Shown here one piece after another: positions 1 through 9,500 of a stretch of DNA of 64,000 bases. The stretch covers positions 452,711-516,710 of the forward strand of contig NZ_JABWGO010000005.1 of assembly GCF_013363995.1 (NCBI RefSeq). The letters run 5' to 3'. The notes under the pieces were generated by a model that was not told where the DNA came from, ran no database searches, and worked only from the letters and a program-made list of their open reading frames with translations. Source of the stretch: Nonomuraea rhodomycinica (GTDB taxonomy: Bacteria; Actinomycetota; Actinomycetes; Streptosporangiales; Streptosporangiaceae). Numbering within the stretch: position 1 is the first letter of the stretch; every line of letters starts with the position of its first letter. The position numbers were made by a program, and so were the translations under genes.

Positions 1-285
1 GACGTCGTGGTGCTGGAGCCGACGCCGGACCCCACCGGGCGCATCCTGCCCGGCCCGCCCGGACCGGACGGCCGGCGCTGGAACATCAAGCGGGCCGTGG
101 CCTTACCCGGCGACCCCGTCCCTCCCGACGTGCCCGTGGAGGGGGACGTGGAGCGGGTGCCGGCCGGCGCGCTCGTGGTCTACGGCGACAACGAGCGCAG
201 CTTCGACTCCCGGCAGCGCGGCTTCTTCCACGCCGACAGGCTGCTCGGGGTCGCGTTGCGCCGGTTGGGCGGGTCCGCCCTCTAG
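1..285 (+). CDS. S26 family signal peptidase, C-terminal part (5' end outside window)
   Basis: Only the last 94 codons are present; the frame is open from base 1. Seen: the box-D-like stretch NIKRAVALPGDPV, whose lysine aligns with the catalytic general base of type I signal peptidases, and the box-E-like YGDNERSFDSRQRGFF. The nucleophilic serine and any membrane anchor would lie upstream. S26 enzymes cleave signal peptides on the outer face of the membrane. It ends 21 bp before a BTAD regulator, and a cysteine-rich peptide and a thioredoxin-like protein follow, so a dedicated role in maturing that peptide is plausible but inferred. Codon 103-105 is TTA, rare in this GC-rich sequence and a possible bldA-type control point. 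Family assignment is confident; substrate unknown. Confidence 0.85.
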   Translation, partial: DVVVLEPTPDPTGRILPGPPGPDGRRWNIKRAVALPGDPVPPDVPVEGDVERVPAGALVVYGDNERSFDSRQRGFFHADRLLGVALRRLGGSAL

Positions 286-306
286 ACCGGAGCGGAGGGC
301 ACGCCC

Positions 307-3300
307 GTGGAGTTCCGACTTCTTGGCCCGATGCGGATCCAGGCCCGCGGCTCGGCGGTGAGGATCACGGCGCCCAAGCAGCGCACCGTCCTCGCCATGC
401 TGCTGGCGCGGGCCGGTCACGTCGTCCCGGTCCGGTCCCTGGTGACGGAGGTCTGGGACGACCGCCCGCCGCGCTCCGCCGTGGCGAACCTGCGCACGTA
501 CCTCACGCAGCTGCGCAAGCTGCTGCCGCCCTCCGCCGATCCCGCGGCCGAGCGGCTGGTCACCTCGGAGGCCGGCTACCTGCTGCGGGTGGAGCCGGAG
601 GAGTTCGACCTGTTCCAGTTCGAGCAGCTGTCGGGGCACGGCGGCCGGGCGCTGGCCCGTCGCGACCTCGGGGCCGCGCTGGACGCCTACAGCCGGGCGC
701 TGTCGCTGTGGGAGGGGATGGCCGCCGAGGACGTGCCGCTCGGGCCGAGCCTGCGTGAGGTGGTGGCCCGGCTCACCGACCGCTACCTCGGCGTGGTGGA
801 GGAGCACACCGAGATCCAGCTCCTGCTGGGGCGCTATCCCGAGGCGGTCGGGCGGCTGCGCGAGGTCGTCGCGCAGTATCCGCTGCGGGAGCGGCTGCAC
901 GGGCAGCTCATGGTGGCGCTCTACCGCAGCGGCGACGTGGTGGGCGCGCTGGAGGCGTTCGCGGTGGCCCGCCGGGTGCTGGCGGAGGAGCTGGGCATCG
1001 ACCCGGGGCCGGACCTGCTGCGCCTGCACCAGGCGGTGCTGCGCCGCGACGCCGGACTGCTGGCCCCGCCGGAGCCCGCGCCCCTGCCCATGGCCGCGCC
1101 GCCGGAGGCCGGGTGCCCCGCCGGCCGCTGCCCGGGTGAGCGCGCGCCGGTCGAGGCCGGTCCGGGCGAGCGCGGGCCGGTCGCGTGCGGGCGCGGTGAG
1201 CGCGGGCCACGCCAGCTGCCTCCCGCCCCCAAGGTCTTCGTCGGCCGTACGGCGGAGCTGGCGGCCCTGCGGGCCGTCCTGACCGCCGAACCCGGGCCCG
1301 GCGGCGGCCCGGCGGTGCTCGCGCTGCACGGCCCCGGCGGGACGGGCAAGTCGGCGCTCGCGCTGCGCGCCGCCCACGCCGTCGCCGGCCGGTACCCCGA
1401 CGGCCAGCTCTACGTGGACCTCCAGGGCTCCTCCCCCGGCCTGCCGCCGCTGAGCCCGGCCGAGGCGCTGGGCCGCTTCCTGCGCGCCCTCGGCGTACCC
1501 CCGGGCCGGGTCCCGGCGGTGCCGGCCGAGGCGGCGGCCCTCTACCAGTCGTCGCTGGCGGGCCGGCGGATCCTGGTCGTGCTCGACAACGCGGTGGGCG
1601 CGGCCCAGGTGGCTCCGCTGCTCCCTGCCGACACGGGCTGCGCCGCCCTGGTCACCAGCCGGGCGGCGCTGACCACCATGGACGCCGTGCCCGTCGCCGT
1701 GGGGCTGCTGAGCGAGGCCGACTGCGTGCGCATGCTGGCCGCGCTGACCGGAGAGCACCGCGTGGCCGCCGAACCCGGGGCGGCGGCCGAGATCGCCCGC
1801 TGGTGCGGCCGCCACCCGCTCGCGGTGCGCATCGCCGGGGCGCGCCTGGCCGCCCGCCCCGACTGGTCGCTCACCCGTTTCGGCGAACGGCTGCGCGACC
1901 ACCGCGACCGGCTGGACGAGCTGCGGGCGCCCGGCCTGAACCTGCGCTCCTGCTTCCAGGTCGGCTACGACACGCTGACGAGCGCCGCCCGGGCCACGTT
2001 CCGCCGGTTCGGGGTGCTGGAGGTGCCGGAGATGGGCGTGGAGCTGGCCGCGGCGCTGGCCGGCACCGGGCGCAAGGAGGCCGAGGCGGCACTGGACGAG
2101 CTGGCCGAGGCACGGCTGCTGGAGCCGGTGGCCGAGGGCCGCTACCGCGTCCACGACCTGCTGCGGCTGTTCGCCGCCGAGCTGGCCGAGGCCCACGACC
2201 GGCCGAAGGACCGGGCCCGGGCGCTGCGCCGCGCCCTCGACGCGTACCTCGGCCTCTGCCGGGAGATGCGCGACCTGCTGCAGCCGCACCTGCGGGGCGG
2301 CGGTCGGCCCAGGAGCGGCGGGCGCGACCCCGGGCAGGTGCGGCGCCCGGGCGCGCCCTCCGCCGGACACCGGCCCGGGGGCGGGCGCGACCCCGGGCCG
2401 CTGCTGTCCGGACCCGCCGCGGCCGTGCGCTGGCTCGACACGGAGCTGCGCTGCCTGGTGGCGGCCGCCGCGCAGGCCGCGCGCGGCGAGCCGGACGTCG
2501 CGCGGTTCGTCACGGAGCTGATGCCGCTGGTCAAGGCCGTGGCCATGAAGGGCGGCCACTGGCGGGAGCTGGAGACCCTCTCCCGCCTGGCGATCGGCGT
2601 GGCGCGGCGCGACGGCGACCGGCCGGCGGAGGCGGCCACGCTCGTGACCCTCGGGCTGCTGGAGTGGCGGGCGGGCCGCGCTGAGGAGGCGCGCGACCTC
2701 ATGAGCCGCGCGCTGGACCTCTGGCGCGAGGTGGGCGACGGCGAGGCCGAGGGGCTGGCGCTGCACAACCTCGGCTGGCTCGGCATGCAGACCGGCGACC
2801 TCGGCTCGGCGCTCGACCACATCACCGCGAGCCTGCGGCTGCTGGAGGCCCACGGCTCCAGCCGGGTCGGGCTGGTCGGCCACAACCTGGGCGAGGTGCT
2901 GCTCCGGCTGGGCAGGCACGCCGAGGCGGCCCGCCGGTTCGAGCGCTGCCTGGCCGTCCGCCGGGCCGACGGCGACCTGTACGGCGAGAGCATCACGCTG
3001 GCGGCGCTCGGCCGCGCGTACGGGCTGCTGGACCAGCGCGAACGGGCACTCGCCGCGCTGGAGGAGGCGCTGGCCCGCTGCGGGGAGACCGGCAACCGCG
3101 AGGACGAGTGGGAGGCGCGGCTGGCCAGGTCCGAGATACTGCTGCGCCAGGGCGACCCGGCCGCGGCCGAGGCCGACCTGGTGCGCGTCCTGGAGCTGAC
3201 CGCCCGCATCGGCGACGCCTACGGGCAGGCGGCCGGGGCGCGGCAGCTCGCCCGGGCCCGCACGGCCCTCGCGGACCCGCGCGCCGAGGCGGACGCGCGC

Positions 3301-3378
3301 CGCGCCGGCGAGCTGTTCGCCGACCGGGCCCTGCGCCGCGACCCCGCCCTGGAGCGGCTGCTCACGGCCCGGTTGTAG
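307..3378 (+). CDS. AfsR/SARP-type regulator: BTAD, NB-ARC ATPase and TPR repeats
   Basis: Predicted cytoplasmic transcriptional activator of 1,023 residues. An OmpR-like winged helix lies at about residues 1-95 (MEFRLLGPMRI start, then the PKQRTVLAMLL helix). A bacterial transcriptional activator domain lies at about 98-245. An NB-ARC type NTPase follows from about 315 with P-loop GPGGTGKSA and Walker B ILVVLDNA. TPR-like repeats fill about 730-1,020. A low-complexity Pro/Gly/Arg linker near 250-300 joins BTAD to the NTPase. This is the full AfsR architecture. The GTG start at 307 follows GGAGGG at a sensible distance. It sits inside the S26 peptidase / cysteine-rich peptide / thioredoxin locus and probably controls it, but no operator was recognised. 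The long antisense reading frame over this gene is a codon-bias shadow. Confidence 0.9.
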   Translation: MEFRLLGPMRIQARGSAVRITAPKQRTVLAMLLARAGHVVPVRSLVTEVWDDRPPRSAVANLRTYLTQLRKLLPPSADPAAERLVTSEAGYLLRVEPEEFDLFQFEQLSGHGGRALARRDLGAALDAYSRALSLWEGMAAEDVPLGPSLREVVARLTDRYLGVVEEHTEIQLLLGRYPEAVGRLREVVAQYPLRERLHGQLMVALYRSGDVVGALEAFAVARRVLAEELGIDPGPDLLRLHQAVLRRDAGLLAPPEPAPLPMAAPPEAGCPAGRCPGERAPVEAGPGERGPVACGRGERGPRQLPPAPKVFVGRTAELAALRAVLTAEPGPGGGPAVLALHGPGGTGKSALALRAAHAVAGRYPDGQLYVDLQGSSPGLPPLSPAEALGRFLRALGVPPGRVPAVPAEAAALYQSSLAGRRILVVLDNAVGAAQVAPLLPADTGCAALVTSRAALTTMDAVPVAVGLLSEADCVRMLAALTGEHRVAAEPGAAAEIARWCGRHPLAVRIAGARLAARPDWSLTRFGERLRDHRDRLDELRAPGLNLRSCFQVGYDTLTSAARATFRRFGVLEVPEMGVELAAALAGTGRKEAEAALDELAEARLLEPVAEGRYRVHDLLRLFAAELAEAHDRPKDRARALRRALDAYLGLCREMRDLLQPHLRGGGRPRSGGRDPGQVRRPGAPSAGHRPGGGRDPGPLLSGPAAAVRWLDTELRCLVAAAAQAARGEPDVARFVTELMPLVKAVAMKGGHWRELETLSRLAIGVARRDGDRPAEAATLVTLGLLEWRAGRAEEARDLMSRALDLWREVGDGEAEGLALHNLGWLGMQTGDLGSALDHITASLRLLEAHGSSRVGLVGHNLGEVLLRLGRHAEAARRFERCLAVRRADGDLYGESITLAALGRAYGLLDQRERALAALEEALARCGETGNREDEWEARLARSEILLRQGDPAAAEADLVRVLELTARIGDAYGQAAGARQLARARTALADPRAEADARRAGELFADRALRRDPALERLLTARL

Positions 3379-3397
3379 AGCGGCTGTATGGGCCGCT
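3379..3397 (+). terminator. Weak hairpin after the BTAD gene
   Basis: AGCGGC pairs with GCCGCT around a 7-nt loop, directly after the regulator stop codon. There is no T-run, so it may only attenuate read-through into the small cysteine-rich gene. Confidence 0.3.
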
Positions 3398-3456
3398 GTA
3401 TGTCCCCCAAATAGCTTTTCGGCCGACCGCATCGCTACGGAAAGGAGCGTGGATCC

Positions 3457-3648
3457 ATGTCCAACGTCCTGGGCAGGCTCGGCGACCGGATTCTCGAGAA
3501 GCTGGTGCCGAAGACGTCCGCGGCAGCCTACGAGTACTACGTGCACTGCTACTGCCGGGAGCGCTCCGACTACCAGAAGATCTGCATGCTCAGCGGCGGC
3601 AAGACCTACTGCGGGTCCTGCTACGTGTTCAGGACCTGCGGGGCCTGA
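3457..3648 (+). CDS. Small tyrosine/cysteine-rich peptide, possible matured substrate of this locus
   Basis: A 63-residue protein I cannot place in a named family. It starts at ATG 3457, nine bases after a strong AAAGGAG site. Residues 1-24 form a probably amphipathic leader (RLGDRILEKLVPKTSAAA). The rest holds six cysteines (HCYC, KICM, YCGSC, RTC) and many tyrosines, but no tryptophan. There is no hydrophobic signal core and no twin-arginine motif. Its neighbours are a signal peptidase upstream and a membrane-anchored CxxC protein downstream, an arrangement reminiscent of methylamine dehydrogenase small subunit with MauD/MauE. The lack of tryptophan argues against a TTQ or CTQ cofactor. Up to three disulfides, a metal site or a modified peptide are the main possibilities. 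That it is a real gene is well supported by the RBS, codon pattern and context; function is open. Confidence 0.7.
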   Translation: MSNVLGRLGDRILEKLVPKTSAAAYEYYVHCYCRERSDYQKICMLSGGKTYCGSCYVFRTCGA

Positions 3649-3756
3649 GCCCGTGAGGCGCGGGTCCGCCGGCGGTCCCCACCGCCCGCGGACCCGCGCC
3701 GGAACCGCCCCTCCACAGCCCGACACGGCCGTCCACCGTCTGATGCGAGGTCACCC

Positions 3757-4266
3757 ATGGCTTTCCTGATCGCCGCCGTCGTGCTCGTCGGCCTGCTCTG
3801 CCTGCTGAACCTGGTGCTCATGACGGGCGTCCTCCGGCGGCTGCGCGAGCACACCGCCGAGCTGCAGCGCCTGGCCGGCGGGGCGATGGCACCCATGTCC
3901 TACGACCCCAGGGTCCTGGTGGGGCGCAGGCTGCCGGAGGACGCGGCCGGGCCCCGGCTCGTGGGCTTCTTCGACGTGGACTGCGACACGTGTCACGAGC
4001 GGGCGCCGGAGTTCGTGGCGGCGGCCCGCGGGGAGGACGGCGGCGCCCTGGCGGTCGTGTCGGGCGATCCCGGCAAGGCGGACGACCTCATCGAGCTCAT
4101 GAGCGGCGTGGCCGAGGTCGTCACGGGCGACGACGCGCTGCGGATCACGGAGGCGGTCGGCATCAGCGCGTTCCCGACGTTCCTGCGTACGGGCGCGGAG
4201 GGCGTGGTCGTGGCGGCGGACACGGAACTGACCGGCCTGGCGACCCACCGGCCGCACCACGCGTGA
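3757..4266 (+). CDS. Membrane-anchored thioredoxin-like protein (MauD/TlpA-like)
   Basis: A 169-residue protein with one N-terminal membrane helix (about residues 3-26) and an outward thioredoxin-like domain. The redox motif is C76-D-T-C79 inside GFFDVDCDTCHERAP; the cis-proline loop is seen in ISAFPTF near residue 145. The LVGRRLP segment ahead of the fold is typical of MauD/TlpA-like oxidoreductases. It would act outside the membrane as a thiol-disulfide oxidant, isomerase or reductase. It lies 108 bp after the six-cysteine peptide on the same strand, so the peptide is the obvious candidate client; this is inference. A MauE/DoxX-like membrane partner is not in the window but could lie upstream of base 1. 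ATG 3757 follows GAGGT. Confidence 0.8.
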   Translation: MAFLIAAVVLVGLLCLLNLVLMTGVLRRLREHTAELQRLAGGAMAPMSYDPRVLVGRRLPEDAAGPRLVGFFDVDCDTCHERAPEFVAAARGEDGGALAVVSGDPGKADDLIELMSGVAEVVTGDDALRITEAVGISAFPTFLRTGAEGVVVAADTELTGLATHRPHHA

Positions 4267-4356
4267 GCGGCCGGACGCGCCACGCGACCGATCCCGGAAC
4301 GTCCCCTCGGACCAACCGTGTACAGGTAACCCTGCTCCGCACCCAGGCTCTCGACG

Positions 4357-6423
4357 TCACGCCCGGATGAGGGCCAGCGCTTGCCGTGCGGCGCGCTGGT
4401 AGCGTTCGTCCGCCGGGACGTCGCGGCGAGTCACGCGGGCCCGGCCGTTCGCGATGACCTCCAGCGCGGGCACCGCCTCGGCCGCCGCCGGGCCCATCAT
4501 CCCGAGCCCCTCGACGGCGCGCAGCGCGGACGCGGCCCCTCGCCACCAGCCGTCGCCCGGCAAGGGTCTGGTGGTGATGGCGTCCCGCAGCGGCGCGACC
4601 AGCCCGTCGGGCTCGCCGGTGATCGCCCACAGGGCCCGCGCGATCGCCACCCGGTCGAAACGGTCGGCGAACTCGTCGTGGTACAGCGCGCGCAGGACGG
4701 GCACGGCTTCCTCGGCGGCGGGGCCGAACTCTTCGAGCAGGGGTGCGACGTCGCCCGCCGAGTGACCTCCGTAGCGGGCGAGGTGTCGCGTGAGCAGCGC
4801 CGGCGCCTCCCCCGTCTCGCCCGTGATCCGCCACAGGGTCCAGGCGGCCTCGTGCCGGTGCGCCTCGTCGCCGAGCACGGCACGCACCCGCGGCACGACT
4901 TCGGCTGCTGCCGGGCCGAGCGCCGCGAACAGGGGGAACGCGGAGGCGAGGTACGTGGTGGTGAGCCGGTCGGCGATCGGCTGGAGGAGCGGCGCCGCCG
5001 CCTCCCGCCACGAGACCAGCGCGTTCATGCACTCGAGGTGCTCGAACCCGCCGGACCCTCGCGACGCGGGGCCGAGGAAGTGCGTCAGGGCCGGCATCAG
5101 CGCGTCCGCGTGCGCGGCCATGGCCGGGATCGCCTCCAGCACGTCGAGGTCCCTGAGGCGGCCGAACCCGTGGCGGAACGCCGCGGCGAGCCACGGCACG
5201 CAGCGCCCGTCGCCGAGCACGGCCAGCGTTTGCACGGCGGGAGCGGCCACCTCGGGCCACGGTCCGGCCGGATCTCCCGTCAGCATCTCGGCCATCAGGT
5301 CCGCCTGCGGCGCGGCCGCCTGTCCCGCCTGCGAGATCACCCTCACCGCGTGCACGAGCGGCTGTTCCTGCCCGATCCGGCGCCTGTGGGGAGGCGCGAC
5401 GGACCTGAGCTCCCGCACCTTGCCGGCGAGCGCCGGGAGGAGCTCCACCGCGGACGCCCGCCAGGACGCGATCGCCTCTCCGGCGAGGTAGAGGGCCTGG
5501 TCGGTCTCCCGGTGCCCGGGACGGGCCAGGAGCTGCCGGACGAGAGCCCGCTGCCAGTGCTCGGCCTGGATCAGCGCCGTGCCGAGAGGGGTCACGGCGT
5601 CGCCGTGCCAGCGGATGCGGGTGTGCTGGAGTGTCGTGGCCGGGTCGGCTTCCGCGTCGGCCATGAGGGTGATCGCCGCCTCGCTCGCGGGTGGCGCCGC
5701 GGGTTCGGCGAGCGCCAGCCCGGCCGCCGCCGCGGCGCGCACGTCGCGATGCGCGTCCTCGGCGCCGGCCAGGCCGGAGAACCACTCGACGTGGTCGCCC
5801 GCCGCCAGCCACGCCACGGCCAGCACGCAGGCCACCGCGCCGGCGTCGGCGGTCATCGGGCCCGGCCCGTCCGCGCTCCGCTGGCCTTTGGCGCCCCGGG
5901 CCCTGATCTTCACCCGGGCCCCCTTCTCGGCCCGCGCGCGTAAGGCCGGGAGGACGGTGGGCGCGGCCTCGGGCAGGCAGGCCAGCAGACGGGCCGCCGC
6001 CACCACGACCTTCCGGGCGACGTCGTCCAGAAAGCCCACGAGCGCGTCCGCGTGCGCGACCATCGCCTCGCGCGCCAGGGCCACGTGGTCCGGCTCGGGA
6101 CCGGCGGCGGCGTCCCTCAGCACGTCCCGGTACGGCGCGCTGCGCGCCATGTCCGTGAGCAGGTCCAGGAGCAGACCACGATGGGGCTGCCGCGCGCCCC
6201 GAGCACCCTCGATCAGATAGGGCACCAGGCAGGGGGCCGCGCCGCAGACCTCGTCGGGCACATGGGTGACGAACAGCCCGTGCCTGAGGCGCCACACCGG
6301 CGAGTCGTCCCCCTTGCCCGGCCGCGCCGCCACGATCTCCCGCAGCAGGTCCCCCACCCGCCCACCACCGCGGGAGTCGTAACCGAGACGACCCCAGGGC
6401 ACCTCGTCCACACCGTCGAACAC
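4357..6423 (-). CDS. HEAT-repeat protein
   Basis: About 688 residues of tandem helical HEAT/ARM-like repeats with recurring A-x-V-P-x-L-R-A-L patterns (for example AAEAVPALEVIANG near the C-terminus). No catalytic motif is visible, so it is most likely a protein-interaction scaffold. I place the start at GTG 6423, giving MFDGVDEVPWGRLGYDS. It is preceded at about nine bases by GGAGAGG and matches the usual opening of actinobacterial HEAT proteins of this size. The frame stays open further upstream to 6612, but that part is Arg/Ser-rich and unlike a protein start. It is divergent from the second BTAD regulator and convergent with the thioredoxin-like gene; 4267-4356 between them shows no clear terminator. 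Confidence 0.75.
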   Translation of the reverse strand: MFDGVDEVPWGRLGYDSRGGGRVGDLLREIVAARPGKGDDSPVWRLRHGLFVTHVPDEVCGAAPCLVPYLIEGARGARQPHRGLLLDLLTDMARSAPYRDVLRDAAAGPEPDHVALAREAMVAHADALVGFLDDVARKVVVAAARLLACLPEAAPTVLPALRARAEKGARVKIRARGAKGQRSADGPGPMTADAGAVACVLAVAWLAAGDHVEWFSGLAGAEDAHRDVRAAAAAGLALAEPAAPPASEAAITLMADAEADPATTLQHTRIRWHGDAVTPLGTALIQAEHWQRALVRQLLARPGHRETDQALYLAGEAIASWRASAVELLPALAGKVRELRSVAPPHRRRIGQEQPLVHAVRVISQAGQAAAPQADLMAEMLTGDPAGPWPEVAAPAVQTLAVLGDGRCVPWLAAAFRHGFGRLRDLDVLEAIPAMAAHADALMPALTHFLGPASRGSGGFEHLECMNALVSWREAAAPLLQPIADRLTTTYLASAFPLFAALGPAAAEVVPRVRAVLGDEAHRHEAAWTLWRITGETGEAPALLTRHLARYGGHSAGDVAPLLEEFGPAAEEAVPVLRALYHDEFADRFDRVAIARALWAITGEPDGLVAPLRDAITTRPLPGDGWWRGAASALRAVEGLGMMGPAAAEAVPALEVIANGRARVTRRDVPADERYQRAARQALALIRA

Positions 6424-6577
6424 GGCTGCCACCCTCTCCACACCCACGACGAGCACGCGGCCGCAGGATCTCAGAGAGCACCGACATCGTCGCGAGCGCG
6501 AAGTGCCGGCACGAGGGGGGACCACCTCCTTCCTCTCCTGTCGTACTATCAGGCGACTTCTTGAGAGTGGTAGGACT

Positions 6578-9500
6578 GTGGACATCCGGGTGCTGGGCCC
6601 GCTGGAGATCATCGGCGACGACGGGCGGTCGTGTCAGGTCGGCTCGCCGAAGCTGCGGGCGATGGTGAGCGCGCTGGTGCTGGCCGAGGGCCGGCCGGTG
6701 GCGCCGGCCACGCTGATCGACCGGTTGTGGGGCGAGGAGCCGCCGGCGGAGGCGCAGGCGTCGCTGCACTCGTACGTCTCCAACCTGCGCCGCCTGCTGG
6801 AGCCGGGACGCCGGGCCAGGGCGCGGAGCCTGCTGACGTTCGGACCCGTGGGCTACACGCTGGAGATCGACCAGGAGCAGGTGGACGCGACGCGTTTCCT
6901 GCGCCTGGTCGGGCAGGCGGAGCAGGCGGCCGAGCCGGCCGAGGCGGAGCGGCTGGCGGACGAGGCGCTGGCGCTGTGGCGGGGCGAGCCGTACCCGGAC
7001 CTGGACGACCAGGCGTACGCGGCCGCGGCCAGGGCGCGGCTCACCGAGGCCCGGGAGCGGGCGCGCGAGCTGCGGGTCGGCGCGGTCATCCGGCAGGACC
7101 GGCACGACGAGCTGCTGGGCGAGCTGGAGGCGCTGACGTACGAGCACCCGCTGCGGGAACGGCTGTGGGCGCTGCGGGCGCTGGCGCTCTACCGCAGCGG
7201 CCGCCAGGGCGAGGCCCTGGAGACGCTGCGCACGGCGCGCCGGATCCTGGCCGAGGAGCTCGGCATCGACCCGGGGGACGAACTGCGCGAGCTGGAACGT
7301 GACATCCTCGGCCGATCTCCCGCGCTGCTTCCCGACCGGCGGCGGCCTGAGCCGCGGTCAGGCGGCCCCTCATCGGCCGGACCCGGATCGTCCGTACCCC
7401 CATCAGGCCGGCCCGGGGCGGCCGAGGCGGGGATCGCCGGGCGGAAGGACGAGCTGGCGGCGCTGGACAGGCTGCTGGAGGCGGCGGCGGCGGGCCGGCC
7501 CGGGTTCTCGCTGATCACGGGAGAGCCGGGGATCGGCAAGACCCGGCTGGCCGAGGAGCTGGTGAGCCGTGCGCGGGCCAGGGGTTTCACGGTCGCGGTG
7601 GGGCGGTGCGCGGCCACGGAGGGCGCACCGGCGTTCTGGCCGTGGGTCACGGTGCTGGAGCGGCTGGCCGACACGCTGCCGCCGCTGCCCGCCGACGTGC
7701 GCGCCGACCTGCCGGGCGTCGGCTCCGCGACCGGGGCCGAACCCGAGGGCGCGCGGTTCCGCACCTACGAGGCGGCGGCGCGGGCGCTGACCGCGAGCCG
7801 CCGGCCGGTGCTGGTGGTGCTGGACGACCTGCACTGGGCGGACCGGTCCTCGTTGCGGCTGCTCGGCTACCTGGCCGGGCACGTGCAGGACGGCAGGCTG
7901 GCCCTGGTGGGGACGGCCCGCGACTGGCCGCCGCCGGAGGGCGCGCTGGCCGAGGCGTTCGAGGCGCTGGCGCGCCGGCAGGCGGTCCGGCTGCCGCTGT
8001 CCGGCCTGGCGGCCGCCGACCTGGCCGAGCTGACCCCGGCGGGCACGGACGTGTCCGCGCTCCGGGACCGCACGAACGGCAACCCGTTCTTCGTCACGGA
8101 GCTGATGCGCTACCTGGAGACCGGATCGCCGGGCCGCGGCACGCTGCCGCTGGGCGTGCGGGACGTCGTGCTCGGCCGGGTGAACCGGCTGCCCGAGCCG
8201 TCGGCGACGCTGCTGCGGGTGGCGGCGGTGGCCGGGCGGGAGTTCGACGTGGCGGTCGTGGCCGAGGCCGCCGGGCTCGACCTGGACACGGCGCTGGACC
8301 TGCTGGAGCCGGCCATGACCGCCCACCTGGTCGCGGAGGGGCGGCCCGGGCGGTTCCTGTTCGTGCACGCGCTGGTGCAGGAGGCGCTCGTCGCGGTGGT
8401 GCCGGTGCTGCGCAGGGCCCGGCTGCACGCCGCCGTGGCCGCCGCGATCGAGTCGCGTACCGGCGGCCCGGCCTCCGACCGGCTGGCCGCCGCCGCGCAC
8501 CACTGGTTCGAGGCCGTTCCCGCGGGCCACACCGCGCGGGCCTGGCGGGCGGCGTGGCGGGCCGCCGAGGAGGCCAAGCGGCTGCGCGCGTACGACGCCG
8601 CGGTGGAGCTGCTGGAACGGGCCGAACGGCTGGCCGGGGACGACCCCGGGCTGGGCGAGGCCGAGCGGATGGACCTGCTGTTCGCGCTGGCCGAGGCCAG
8701 GTTCGGCGCGGGCGACTCGCTGGGTCAGGAGGCGGAGCTGACGCGGATCCGCCATCTGGCCAAGCAGGCGGGCGACCGGCGGCGCTGGATCGAGGCCGCG
8801 ACCGGGTACGGCGGGCGCATCCTGCAGCCCTGGAAGGTCTACGGCGACCACGACGCCGACCTGGTGGCGGACCTGGAGGAGCTGGCCGCCGACGAGGGGC
8901 TGGAGCCGTCCGCCCGGGCCCGGGTGCTGGCCTGCCTGGCGCTCCAGACGTACTACCAGCCGGGACGGGACCCGGCGGAGCGGGACCGGTGGAGCGCCGA
9001 GGCCGCGCGGCTGGCCCGCCAGGAGAACGACGCGACGCTGCTGGGCCGCGTGCTGTTCGCCCGCTACTACGCGCTGCTCGACCCGGACTCGGTGCACCAG
9101 CGGCTGGCGGCGGGCGAGGAGATGGCCCGCGCCGGGTCGGAGGCGGGCGACCACGAGCTGCGCACGATCGGGCTCACCTGCCAGGGCGGCACGCTGCTGG
9201 AGCTGTGCCGGGTGCGGGAGGCCCTGGACGTGCTGGCCGAGGCGGAGCGGCTCATCGGCCGCACGCACATGCCGTACCTGCGCATCATGCTGAACTGGCT
9301 GCGGCTCGGCGTGCTCGCCAGCCGCGGCGACCTGGAGGCGGCCGAGTCGCTGCTCGCGGCCACCGTCGCCGAGCAGCGGACCACCTCGATGTGGGGGGTG
9401 GAGTCGAGCACGGCGGGCGCCACGTACCAGGTCGCGCTCATGCGCCTGCGCCGCGGGAAGGCCGAGGCGGTGCAGCCGCCGCAGGACGTCACGCACGATC

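Noticed and set aside
3457..3648. Interpretation of the cysteine-rich peptide as a methylamine dehydrogenase small subunit
   Set aside because: It has six cysteines instead of about twelve, is half the length and has no tryptophan, so a TTQ cofactor is impossible.
103..3726. Very long minus-strand open frame antisense to the BTAD regulator
   Set aside because: Arg/Ala/Gly-rich composition from high-GC third-position bias, no domain, overlaps four real genes. The same applies to other long antisense frames, for example 7403-10708 and 38973-42698.
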